A stretch of 8,244 nucleotides of DNA, taken from Gemmatimonas phototrophica. GTDB lineage: Bacteria; Gemmatimonadota; Gemmatimonadetes; Gemmatimonadales; Gemmatimonadaceae. The stretch spans positions 1 through 8,244 of the forward strand of contig CAMBRJ010000105.1 of assembly GCA_945870175.1 (NCBI GenBank). The letters run 5' to 3'. Positions 1-7,379 of this stretch are shown in pieces (position 1 is the first letter of the stretch; every line of letters starts with the position of its first letter). A program made the translations under genes and the position numbers. The notes below the pieces were generated by a model. The model was given only the letters and a program-made list of their open reading frames with translations. It was not told where the DNA came from and did not search any database.

Positions 1-2
1 CC

Positions 3-1961
3 ATGGCCTCCGGATCTTCGGTGGCCACTGACGGTTCGCAGGCCCGCACGCTCGACTCGAGCGGCGGGCCTGTGCGCGTCAGTGGCAGCATCTTCGCGCA
101 CCCCGACAACAACGGCGCGGTGCGCGAGCGTATTCCCACGCTCATCATCGATGAGCACGAAGCGATGGCGCGGCTGGTGGCCGGGCGCATTGCGACGCTG
201 ATGCGCGAGCGCGCCGCGGCTGGCCGCACGATCGTGTTGGGGCTGGCCACGGGTTCGACGCCGATCGGTGTGTATCGGGAGCTCATCCGCCTGCATCGCG
301 ACGAGGGGCTGAGCTTCAGCCACGTGATCACGTTCAATCTGGACGAGTACTACCCGATGTCGGTGGAGAGTATTCACTCGTATCACCGGTTCATGTGGGA
401 GAATCTGTTCTCTCACGTCGACATCAATCCGGACCGCGTACACATCCCCGACGGTGCGCAGGATCGCTCCGCGATCGACGACGCCTGCGCACGATACGAA
501 GCGGCGATTGTGTCGGCGGGCGGGATTGATTTCCAGTTGCTCGGTATCGGCAAGACGGGACATATTGGCTTCAACGAACCGGGCTCTGGCGAGCATAGCC
601 GGACCCGCGTTGTCCATCTCGATTCGGTCACGCGGCGAGACGCGGCGGCGGATTTCTTCGGCGAAGACAACGTGCCGCGTGAAGCGATCACGATGGGCAT
701 CGCGACGATCCTGCAGGCACGTGAGATCGCGATTCTCGCGACCGGCGAACACAAGTCGGGCATCGTGCGTCGGTCGGTGGAGGGTGAGATCGATCGTGCG
801 GTGGCCGCGACGTTCCTCCAGCGTCATCCGAACACGACGTTCTACGTGGACGACGCGGCCGCGGCGGATCTTACGCGGGTGGCCACGCCGTGGCTGATCG
901 ATGACGTCCGCTGGGACGATACGCTCGCGGTGCGCGCGGTGACGTGGTTGGCGGGACGCTGTCAAAAGGCGATCCTCAAGCTGACACAGCACGACTACGA
1001 CGAGCATTCGATGTCGTCGCTGGTGGCTCGTCACGGCTCGCCCGGGGCGGTGAACGGCTTGGTGTTCAACGTGCTCGGCGCGAAGATCCGCGGGAAGAGC
1101 AAGTTGCCGCGGCGCATGAAGACCCTGTGCTTCTCGCCGCACCCTGACGACGACGTGATCTCGATGGGTGGCATTCTTCGCAAGTTCGTGGAGAACGAGA
1201 ACGACGTCACGGTCGCCTACATGACGAGCGGCAACATCGCGGTGTTCGATCACGATGTCCGCCGCTACATGGATTTTCTGGTGCGACTCGACGAGGAGCG
1301 GATCGGCGATGGTACCGCGGTCAGCAGTCTGGCCGCGACGGTGCATCAGTTCCTCGAGGCGAAGCATGCCGGTCAGGTGGATATCGCCGAAGTCCAGGAC
1401 ATCAAGCGGATCATCCGCGAGTCTGAGGCGGTGAGCGGTATCGAAGTGATGGGGCTGACGCGCGAACATGCGCGCTTCCTCAACCTGCCCTTCTACCAGA
1501 CGGGCAAGGTGCGCAAGGACCCGATTGGTCCGGCTGATGTGGCGATCGTGGTAAACCTGCTGCGCGAGTTACAGCCGGAGATCATCTTCGTGGCCGGCGA
1601 CTTGTCCGATCCACATGGTACGCACCGCATGTGCAAGGAAGCGATCGACTGTGCGCTGCTGGAGGTGTACGGTGGCCCCAATGCGCCGCTGGCCCCGCAG
1701 GTGTGGCTGTACCGCGGGGCGTGGCAGGAGTGGGCGGTCACGGAGGCCACCGTGCTCGTGCCGTTGTCGCAGGAAGAGCTGACGCTCAAGATCCAGGCGA
1801 TTTTCAAGCATCAGTCGCAGAAGGACTCCGCGCCCTTTCCCGGGCAGGACGCCCGCGAGTTCTGGCAGCGCGTGGAGCAGCGGAACAAGGCCACCTCGGC
1901 CCAGCTCGACCAACTCGGCCTTGCGGAGTATTTCGCCATGGAGGCGTATGTCATCGCGTGA
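3..1961 (+). CDS. Glucosamine-6-phosphate deaminase (NagB-like) fused to PIG-L/LmbE-family deacetylase
   Basis: This is a 652-residue cytosolic two-domain enzyme. Residues about 46-325 are a NagB/SIS-type domain. It has the phosphate loop LATGSTP (81-87), FNLDEY (111-116, Asp114 matching the E. coli Asp72 base) and GKTGHIGFNEP (183-193, His187 and Glu192 matching His143 and Glu148). NagB converts glucosamine-6-P to fructose-6-P and ammonia. After a linker (about 326-370), a PIG-L/LmbE fold begins at 371 with PHPDDD (379-384; His380 and Asp383 likely zinc ligands, Asp382 the likely base). It also has DPHGTH (536-541), supplying a third zinc ligand. PIG-L enzymes remove acetyl from GlcNAc moieties, so a bifunctional GlcNAc-6-P deacetylase/deaminase is inferred. 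Residues about 418-463 look like an insertion. Oddities: Thr185 replaces catalytic Asp141, Asp217 aligns with Arg172, and Val204 replaces allosteric Lys160. E. coli NagB has 266 residues. The start lies 2 nt from the window edge, so no RBS can be seen and the first 40 residues may be misassigned. Confidence 0.9.
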   Translation: MASGSSVATDGSQARTLDSSGGPVRVSGSIFAHPDNNGAVRERIPTLIIDEHEAMARLVAGRIATLMRERAAAGRTIVLGLATGSTPIGVYRELIRLHRDEGLSFSHVITFNLDEYYPMSVESIHSYHRFMWENLFSHVDINPDRVHIPDGAQDRSAIDDACARYEAAIVSAGGIDFQLLGIGKTGHIGFNEPGSGEHSRTRVVHLDSVTRRDAAADFFGEDNVPREAITMGIATILQAREIAILATGEHKSGIVRRSVEGEIDRAVAATFLQRHPNTTFYVDDAAAADLTRVATPWLIDDVRWDDTLAVRAVTWLAGRCQKAILKLTQHDYDEHSMSSLVARHGSPGAVNGLVFNVLGAKIRGKSKLPRRMKTLCFSPHPDDDVISMGGILRKFVENENDVTVAYMTSGNIAVFDHDVRRYMDFLVRLDEERIGDGTAVSSLAATVHQFLEAKHAGQVDIAEVQDIKRIIRESEAVSGIEVMGLTREHARFLNLPFYQTGKVRKDPIGPADVAIVVNLLRELQPEIIFVAGDLSDPHGTHRMCKEAIDCALLEVYGGPNAPLAPQVWLYRGAWQEWAVTEATVLVPLSQEELTLKIQAIFKHQSQKDSAPFPGQDAREFWQRVEQRNKATSAQLDQLGLAEYFAMEAYVIA

Positions 1962-1976
1962 TGCGGGCGTGGCCTC

Positions 1977-3509
1977 GTGACCGGCCGCTTCAATCTTCTC
2001 GATCTGTTCGTGCTGTTGCTGTATCTCGGCGGCACGACCGCCTTGGGGATGTGGATCGGTCGGACGCAACGATCGACCAGTGACTACTTCGTCGCGGATC
2101 GGGCGATTCCGTGGTGGGCGGTGCTGTTCTCGATCGTGGCGAGTGAGACATCCGCTCTTACGTTCATCAGTATCCCGGGACTGGCGTACACCGGAAACCT
2201 GGGCTTTCTGGAAGTCGTGGCCGGCTACATCGTGGGGCGCATCGTGGTGGCGTACACGCTCCTGCCGCGCTACTTCGCCGGCAATCTGGTCACCGCGTAC
2301 GCGTTGCTGGAGACGCGGTTCGGCCTGGGAACGCGGCGCTTCACGTCGATCGTGTTCATGATCACGCGAGCGATGGCCGATGCGGTGCGCGTATTTGCCA
2401 CGGCAATACCCGTGGCGCTGATCATCGGCCCGGTGCTGCCGAAAGAGTACACGATGCCGGCTGCAATCGTGGTGCTCGGCGTGCTCACCGTGGTCTATAC
2501 GTATCGCGGCGGCATGAAGGCGGTGGTGTGGACCGAACTCCTCCAGGCGAGCATCTACCTGACGGGCGGGATCTCGGCGATCGTGCTGATCGGACAGGCC
2601 GTCGACGGTGGATGGACGACGATCCTTGCGCGAGCAGGAGCGGCAGGCAAGCTGCAGGGGATCGACTGGTACACCGGCTTCGACCGTCCACACACGATGT
2701 TCGCGGGCATCATCGGCGGCGCGTTCCTGGCGATGGCGTCGCACGGCACCGACCAGATCATCGTGCAGCGCTTGCTGTCAAGCCGATCGCTGAAGCAGGC
2801 GCAGCTAGCGATCATCGGCAGCGGATTCGCCGTGTTTGCTCAGATGGCGCTGTTCCTGATGGTCGGGCTCGGCCTCTGGGTCGTGTACGGCGGACAGAGC
2901 TTCGCGACGGCCGATCAGATCTTCCCGACGTTCATCATCGAGCGCATGCCGCATGGCCTGACCGGGCTTATCGTCGCGGCGATCATCGCGGCGACGATGA
3001 GCACGCATTCTGGCGCCATCAACGCCTTGGCGGCGTCGTCTACGTACGACATTTACCTTCCGTTCACTGGGCGGTCGGCCGAGGATCCGCGTACACTGCG
3101 GGTGAGTAAGTTGTTCGCCTTGGCGTGGGGCATCGCTTTGACGGCGGGCGCCTTGCTGTTCAAGGAGCAAGGCACGCCGGTCGTGGTGATCGCCCTGTCC
3201 ATCGCATCCTTCACGCAGGGAGGCTTATTGGGTGGATTTTTTCTCGGCCTCTTCTGGCCTCGGGCCATTCAGCGCGATGCGATTCTTGGCATGAGTGTCG
3301 GTATCAGCTGCATGGCATTTATTGTCTTCGCGAAGCAAATCGTGGCGGCCTATCCGGCAATGGAGCCTTCACTCCATGGCGTGGCGTCTATTGCCTGGCC
3401 ATGGTACGTGTTGATCGGTCTCTCCATCACGTTCGTCACGGGCGCACTGTCTTCATTCACTCACGCGGCGCCGACGGCGCCGCGCACTATGCAGGGGAAT
3501 CGTTCATGA
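1977..3509 (+). CDS. Sodium:solute symporter (SSS family), probable amino-sugar transporter
   Basis: This is a 510-residue inner-membrane protein with many hydrophobic segments, matching the roughly 13-helix SSS family (LeuT fold), which couples Na+ entry to solute uptake. Family marks are the N-terminal helix followed by SDYFVADRAIPWW (35-47), YRGGMKAVVWTELLQ (176-190), HGTDQIIVQRLLSSRSL (256-272) and the signature GLIVAAIIAATMSTHSGAIN (330-349). Within that signature, Ser342-Thr343 fall where other SSS proteins place the Na2-site hydroxyl pair. The GTG start is the only in-frame start candidate between the preceding TGA and the first transmembrane helix. It lies 15 nt after that stop with no clear Shine-Dalgarno, which suggests translational coupling. 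The substrate cannot be read from the sequence. Placement between a NagB-deacetylase and a GlcNAc kinase points to GlcNAc, glucosamine or a related cell-wall or chitin sugar (inference). The family also carries sialic acid, sugars, proline and monocarboxylates. Confidence 0.88.
   Translation: MTGRFNLLDLFVLLLYLGGTTALGMWIGRTQRSTSDYFVADRAIPWWAVLFSIVASETSALTFISIPGLAYTGNLGFLEVVAGYIVGRIVVAYTLLPRYFAGNLVTAYALLETRFGLGTRRFTSIVFMITRAMADAVRVFATAIPVALIIGPVLPKEYTMPAAIVVLGVLTVVYTYRGGMKAVVWTELLQASIYLTGGISAIVLIGQAVDGGWTTILARAGAAGKLQGIDWYTGFDRPHTMFAGIIGGAFLAMASHGTDQIIVQRLLSSRSLKQAQLAIIGSGFAVFAQMALFLMVGLGLWVVYGGQSFATADQIFPTFIIERMPHGLTGLIVAAIIAATMSTHSGAINALAASSTYDIYLPFTGRSAEDPRTLRVSKLFALAWGIALTAGALLFKEQGTPVVVIALSIASFTQGGLLGGFFLGLFWPRAIQRDAILGMSVGISCMAFIVFAKQIVAAYPAMEPSLHGVASIAWPWYVLIGLSITFVTGALSSFTHAAPTAPRTMQGNRS
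3493..3498 (+). promoter_or_regulatory. Ribosome binding site of the GlcNAc kinase gene
   Basis: AGGGGA lies 7 nt before the ATG at 3506, inside the last codons of the symporter gene. It supports this ATG over the much longer upstream open frame beginning at 3125, which is only a shadow of the symporter gene. The start overlaps the symporter stop as ATGA (3506-3509), the usual arrangement for coupled translation. Confidence 0.65.
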
Positions 3510-4456
3510 GTGCCGGACCTCTCGACCCAACACCACTCGTGGTAGGCGTTGATGGCGGCGGAAGCCGAACACGCGTTGTCCTGGCTGATGCCTCGGGCAA
3601 CACGTTGGCCCGCGTGGAAGGCGCTGGCACGGCGTTGATGCCGGGCCACGAGGGCGTGGCCGCGGACGTCATCAAGTCGTTGATCGCCGACGTGCTCGCG
3701 CTGGCCGATCGCACCGACGTTCGTCCCGCCGTGTGTGTGGTGGGCGTCGCCGGCGCGGGTCAGGAGCGGGCGGCGCAGGCGCTGTGGTCGGCGCTGGCCT
3801 CACGGCGCGTGGCCGATGATGTGTCGGTGCAGGCTGATGCCACGATCGCCATGGACGACGCGTTTGGCGATTCGGCCGGTGTGCTGCTGATTGCCGGTAC
3901 CGGCTCTGTCGCCTACTCGCGCGCGCCCGATGGACGTCTCGAGCGTTGTGGCGGGTGGGGGCCGAACATTGGCGATGAAGGGAGCGGGGCCTGGCTCGGT
4001 CGCCGGGCGCTCAGTGTCATCACGGCCGCGCACGACGGACGCGAGCCCGATACGGCGCTGACCGGGGCGATCCTGACGGCGCTCGAACTGGAGTCGCTCG
4101 ACGATCTGATTCCGTGGGCGGCCGCAGCGACGCCGGGGCACTACGCCACGCTCGCGCCGGTGGTGGCCAAGGTGGCCGCGACGGGCGATTTGCGGGCGAA
4201 CGCCGTGATCAGCTTCTGTGTCGAGGAGTTGTCGCTGCACATTCGCACGCTGGCTCGCCGCTGCTTCATGGACGAGCGCGCGGCAATCCCCGTGGCGCTT
4301 GCGGGTGGATTGCTGTCGAAGGGCTCGTTGGTGCGAAAGCGTCTTGAACAGCGTCTCAAAAGTGCCGTGCCGGGTGCGACGGTCCGTGCGGAGGAGGTTG
4401 ACGCAGCGCGCGGAGCGGTGCGTCGCGCGCGCCGACTGTTGGGCGTCGAGGTGTAG
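3506..4456 (+). CDS. N-acetylglucosamine kinase-like ATPase (BadF/BadG/BcrA/BcrD family)
   Basis: This 316-residue cytosolic sugar kinase has the actin/ASKHA fold and is close in length to family members. It shows phosphate-1 motif GVDGGGSRTRVVLAD (14-28), VQADATIAM (108-116, Asp111 the likely catalytic base), phosphate-2 GTGS (131-134), the family hallmark CGGWGPNIGDEGSGAWLGRR (148-167) and adenosine motif ALAGGLL (264-270). Family members phosphorylate GlcNAc, and some glucosamine, at O6 with ATP. The same Pfam family also contains benzoyl-CoA reductase and hydroxyacyl dehydratase activators, but no cysteine cluster or partner subunits of that kind are present here. The gene overlaps the symporter stop by 4 nt and has a good RBS, so it is the last gene of the operon. 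Role inferred: phosphorylating sugar brought in by the symporter so that the NagB-PIG-L fusion can deacetylate and deaminate it. A strong hairpin follows 33 nt downstream. Confidence 0.9.
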   Translation: MSAGPLDPTPLVVGVDGGGSRTRVVLADASGNTLARVEGAGTALMPGHEGVAADVIKSLIADVLALADRTDVRPAVCVVGVAGAGQERAAQALWSALASRRVADDVSVQADATIAMDDAFGDSAGVLLIAGTGSVAYSRAPDGRLERCGGWGPNIGDEGSGAWLGRRALSVITAAHDGREPDTALTGAILTALELESLDDLIPWAAAATPGHYATLAPVVAKVAATGDLRANAVISFCVEELSLHIRTLARRCFMDERAAIPVALAGGLLSKGSLVRKRLEQRLKSAVPGATVRAEEVDAARGAVRRARRLLGVEV

Positions 4457-4489
4457 TGCTGAGTTGGTCGCCGCCACGCGCCGCTGATG

Positions 4490-4533
4490 CAAAGAGGCGC
4501 CGCTCCCTGTGAGCGGCGCCTCTTTGTGCTTTT
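4490..4533 (+). terminator. Rho-independent terminator between convergent operons, possibly bidirectional
   Basis: There is a perfect 16-bp inverted repeat: the left arm at 4490-4505 starts CAAAGAGGCGCC, the loop is CCTGT (4506-4510), and the right arm at 4511-4526 ends GGCGCCTCTTTG. A TTTT run follows at 4530-4533. The A-rich left edge and T-rich right edge of the stem give U-rich 3' ends in both directions. It could therefore stop the + strand kinase transcript and, less strongly, the - strand symporter transcript whose stop codon is at 4563. Confidence 0.88.
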
Positions 4534-4562
4534 CGTGGTGCTCGCGAGGCTGGAGAGCGTCG

Positions 4563-5849
4563 CTAGGCCGCCGCGGCGACGTCTTCAGCAGGGATGTTGA
4601 GCTCCCCTTCCCAACGCGCCATCACGGCGGTGGCGAGACAGTTGCCGAGCAGATTGACCGACGTGCGCGCCATGTCCATAATGGCGTCGACGCCGAGAAT
4701 CAGGGCGATCCCTTCGAGTGGCAAATTGAACTGCGCCAGGGCTCCCGACAGAATGACCAGCGAGGCGCGGGGGACTGCCGCCACGCCCTTCGAGGTGAGC
4801 ATCAGCGTGAGCATCATGAGCAGTTGCGTGCCGATCGGCATGTCGATGCCGGCCGCCTGCGCGACAAACACCGAAGCAATGGCGAGATAGAGCGTGCTGC
4901 CATCGAGATTGAACGAGTACCCCGTGGGCAGCACGAAGGACACGATCCGACGCGGCACGCCGAACTTCTCCATCGCCTGCATTGCCTGCGGGAACGCGGC
5001 CTCGCTGGAGGCCGTGGAGAACGCAATAAGCCACGGCTCCTTCACGGTTCGCCAGAAGCGCATGATCGGGATCCGCGCAATGAGCGCCACGGGCACGAGC
5101 ACGAGCAGGACAAAGACGATCAATGAGACGTACAGTGTCCCGACCAGTTTGCCGAGGCTGAGCAGTACCCCGAGTCCGCTCTTGCCGACCGTGACACCGA
5201 TGGCGGCGCCGATACCGATCGGCGCGTAGGCCATGACGATACCAACAAACTTGAACATCACTTCGCTGATCGCCTGCAGGCCGCCGAGCACGATCGTCTT
5301 GGACTGGCCCTCCACGCGCGACAAGGCGACGGCGAAGAGGATCGCGAAGAAGACGATCTGCAGCACTTCGTTCTGTGCAGCGGCCTCGAAGAAGCTCTGT
5401 GGTACCGTGTGCTCGAGGACGGAGGCGAAGGTGGGCGTTTTCGCAGCCAACGCCTGGAACTCTTCGGTGCTACCGGCGGCCGGCGCGATCGAGAGGCCGA
5501 GGCCCGGCTTCACGAAGTTGACGGCGATCAACCCGATCGCGAGCGCGGCGGTGGTCACTACTTCGAAGTAGATGATGGAGCGCAGCGCGAGCTTGCCGAC
5601 CTTCTTCATGTCGTCGCCGTGGCCAGCGATGCCCACGACCAGGGTGCTGAACAGCAGCGGCACGATCAACGACTTGATCATGCGCAGGAAGATGTTCGCG
5701 AACGGCTTAAGGTTCGGCGCGAAATCTGGCGCGAGCCAGCCGATCAGGATACCGATGACCATCGAAATGACGATCCACGATGAGAATCCGATCCCTAGGA
5801 ATCCCTTGCTCGGTGCGGCCGACGACGCGCTGGATGACTGATGAGCCAT
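4563..5849 (-). CDS. Dicarboxylate/amino acid:cation symporter (DAACS, GltP/DctA-like)
   Basis: This 428-residue inner-membrane protein has the usual length for the family, whose fold has eight helices plus two re-entrant hairpins and which imports glutamate, aspartate or C4-dicarboxylates with H+ or Na+. Marks include the serine-rich hairpin-1 motif STASSEAAFP (278-287), TGYSFNLDGSTLY (309-321, corresponding to the cation-binding NMDGT motif of GltPh), hairpin 2 around GVAAVPRASLVIL (355-367) and helix 8 GVDAIMDMARTSVNLLGN (386-403). In helix 8, Asp392, Arg395, Thr396 and Asn399 match GltPh Asp394, Arg397, Thr398 and Asn401. The retained Asp and Arg favour an acidic amino acid such as glutamate/aspartate over a plain dicarboxylate (inference). 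Asn403 stands where GltPh has the Na+-ligand Asp405, a change I recall in bacterial GltP relatives, so coupling may be to protons. There is no clear Shine-Dalgarno before the ATG. It lies 36 nt after the APC permease gene, probably in one operon. Confidence 0.92.
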   Translation of the reverse strand: MAHQSSSASSAAPSKGFLGIGFSSWIVISMVIGILIGWLAPDFAPNLKPFANIFLRMIKSLIVPLLFSTLVVGIAGHGDDMKKVGKLALRSIIYFEVVTTAALAIGLIAVNFVKPGLGLSIAPAAGSTEEFQALAAKTPTFASVLEHTVPQSFFEAAAQNEVLQIVFFAILFAVALSRVEGQSKTIVLGGLQAISEVMFKFVGIVMAYAPIGIGAAIGVTVGKSGLGVLLSLGKLVGTLYVSLIVFVLLVLVPVALIARIPIMRFWRTVKEPWLIAFSTASSEAAFPQAMQAMEKFGVPRRIVSFVLPTGYSFNLDGSTLYLAIASVFVAQAAGIDMPIGTQLLMMLTLMLTSKGVAAVPRASLVILSGALAQFNLPLEGIALILGVDAIMDMARTSVNLLGNCLATAVMARWEGELNIPAEDVAAAA

Positions 5850-5885
5850 GATACGGGTTTGAGGAGACGTGGAACGACTGGTGAC

Positions 5886-7379
5886 TTATTCGGGAGCGAC
5901 CGGTGCGTTTCCGCGACGCAGCACCGAGTTTTTGTACCCATACACAAAATAGACCGTGAGCCCGATCACCATCCATGCGGCGAAGGCTTTCCAAGCGCTC
6001 GATGGAAGCCCCCGCATGATAAACACGCAGGCGGCCGCGCCGCCGATCGTCACGAGCCACACAAAGGGCACGCGAAACGGACGATGACGATCGGGCTCGC
6101 GTATACGGAGCACCAACACGCCAATGCACACCACGGAGAACGCGGCCAGCGTGCCGATGTTGGTCAGGTCGTAGGTGGCGGCATCGTCCGCGAGCAGCGA
6201 GCCGAGCGCCACGGCGACACCGGTGATGATCGTCGTGACGTGGGGCGTGCGCGTTTTCGGATGCAGCTTGGCCGCGAACTTGGGCAGCAGGCCGTCGCGC
6301 GCCATGGCGTAGAAGATGCGTGGCTGTCCGTACTGGAACACCAGCAACACCGCGGTCATCGAGACCACGGCACCGGCCGCGACGATCCAGCTGGCGGTGG
6401 AGAGCCCGGCAATCGAGAGCGCCCTAGCCAACGGGTCGCTGCTGCGCAGCTGTTCATACGGCACCAGCCCTGTCGCCACGAACCCGACGATCACGTAGAT
6501 CAGCGTGCAGATGGCCAATCCGCCGAGAATGCCGATGGGCAGATTGCGCTGTGGATTCTTGGTTTCTTCGGCGGCCGTGGAAATCGCATCGAAGCCGATG
6601 TAGGCGAAGAAGACAATGGCGGCGCCCTGATGAATGCCGCGGAATCCGTTCGGGGCGAACGGCTTGTAATTCGCGGGATCGATGTGCATCCCACCAACGA
6701 TCACAAACAGCGCCAGCACGAGCAGCTTGATCACCACCATGACGTTGTTCGCGCGAGTGCTCTCCTTCACACCCTTGAGCAGCAACAGGGTGATCGCGAC
6801 CACGATGCCGAAGGCCGGCAGGTTCACCAGCACGGGGATACCGGCGATGTGCGGGGCCGACTCCATCAGTCCATGAATGGCGGGGTCGGCGCTGGCCTTC
6901 ACGTTCCAGTAGCCGTGCGTGAGCCATCCCGGAAGATCGATACCGAATCCCGACAGGAGCGACGTGAAGTACCCGGACCATCCGATGGCGACGGCGACAT
7001 TCCCGACGGCGTATTCGAGGATGAGTGCCCAGCCGACGATCCACGCCACAATTTCGCCGAGGGTGGCGTACGAGTACGCGTACGCGCTGCCCGCCTGCGG
7101 AATCATGGCCGCCAATTCGGCGTAGCAGAGCGCGGCGAGACCACACACGGCGCCGAGCAGTACGAACGAGAGGACGAGCGCGGGTCCGGCGCCGTAGCGG
7201 ATGACCGTGCCGTCGGCGAGCGTTTCGCCCGCGGCGGCCGTTCCGAGCGACGAGAAAATGCCAGCACCGATGACGGCACCGATGGCCAACATGATAAGGT
7301 CGCCAGCGCCGAGCGTCCGGCGCATTCCAGTGCCGCTTTCATCAGCGGCGGCGATCGGCTTGCGATCAAACAGCCCCAT
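5886..7379 (-). CDS. APC-superfamily amino acid permease (cationic amino acid transporter-like)
   Basis: This 497-residue inner-membrane permease has about 12 or more hydrophobic segments. It shows the helix-1 substrate motif GAVIGAGIF (34-42), CYAELAAMIPQAGSAYAYSY (85-104), the helix-6 region FFAYIGFDAISTAAEETKNP (257-276) and QPRIFYAMARDGLLP (352-366). These features place it in the CAT-like/YfnA-GkApcT branch, which exchanges or imports amino acids, usually with protons. The exact substrate cannot be read. I chose the ATG at 7379, giving MGLFDRKPIAAADE, because GAGGG-like sequence (GAGGG at 7383-7387) lies just upstream, although only 3-4 nt away, and because the family begins with a short soluble tail. 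An in-frame ATG at 7445 would add 22 Arg/Pro-rich residues with no RBS and looks unlikely. The gene ends 36 nt before the DAACS symporter gene, suggesting one amino-acid uptake operon. Confidence 0.92.
   Translation of the reverse strand: MGLFDRKPIAAADESGTGMRRTLGAGDLIMLAIGAVIGAGIFSSLGTAAAGETLADGTVIRYGAGPALVLSFVLLGAVCGLAALCYAELAAMIPQAGSAYAYSYATLGEIVAWIVGWALILEYAVGNVAVAIGWSGYFTSLLSGFGIDLPGWLTHGYWNVKASADPAIHGLMESAPHIAGIPVLVNLPAFGIVVAITLLLLKGVKESTRANNVMVVIKLLVLALFVIVGGMHIDPANYKPFAPNGFRGIHQGAAIVFFAYIGFDAISTAAEETKNPQRNLPIGILGGLAICTLIYVIVGFVATGLVPYEQLRSSDPLARALSIAGLSTASWIVAAGAVVSMTAVLLVFQYGQPRIFYAMARDGLLPKFAAKLHPKTRTPHVTTIITGVAVALGSLLADDAATYDLTNIGTLAAFSVVCIGVLVLRIREPDRHRPFRVPFVWLVTIGGAAACVFIMRGLPSSAWKAFAAWMVIGLTVYFVYGYKNSVLRRGNAPVAPE

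Noticed and set aside
1569..2744. A 391-residue open frame on the - strand across the fusion enzyme and symporter genes.
   Set aside because: It spans the junction of two well-supported + strand genes. Its composition (Arg, His, Asp, Gln) is that of an antisense shadow and no domain is visible.
3125..3505. Upstream extension of the GlcNAc kinase reading frame.
   Set aside because: This stretch overlaps conserved symporter coding sequence in another frame and gives no family-like residues. The ATG at 3506 has an RBS and starts directly before the kinase fold.
4509..5126. A 205-residue + strand open frame opposite the DAACS gene.
   Set aside because: It begins inside the terminator hairpin, has no RBS and is antisense to conserved helices and hairpin motifs of the symporter.
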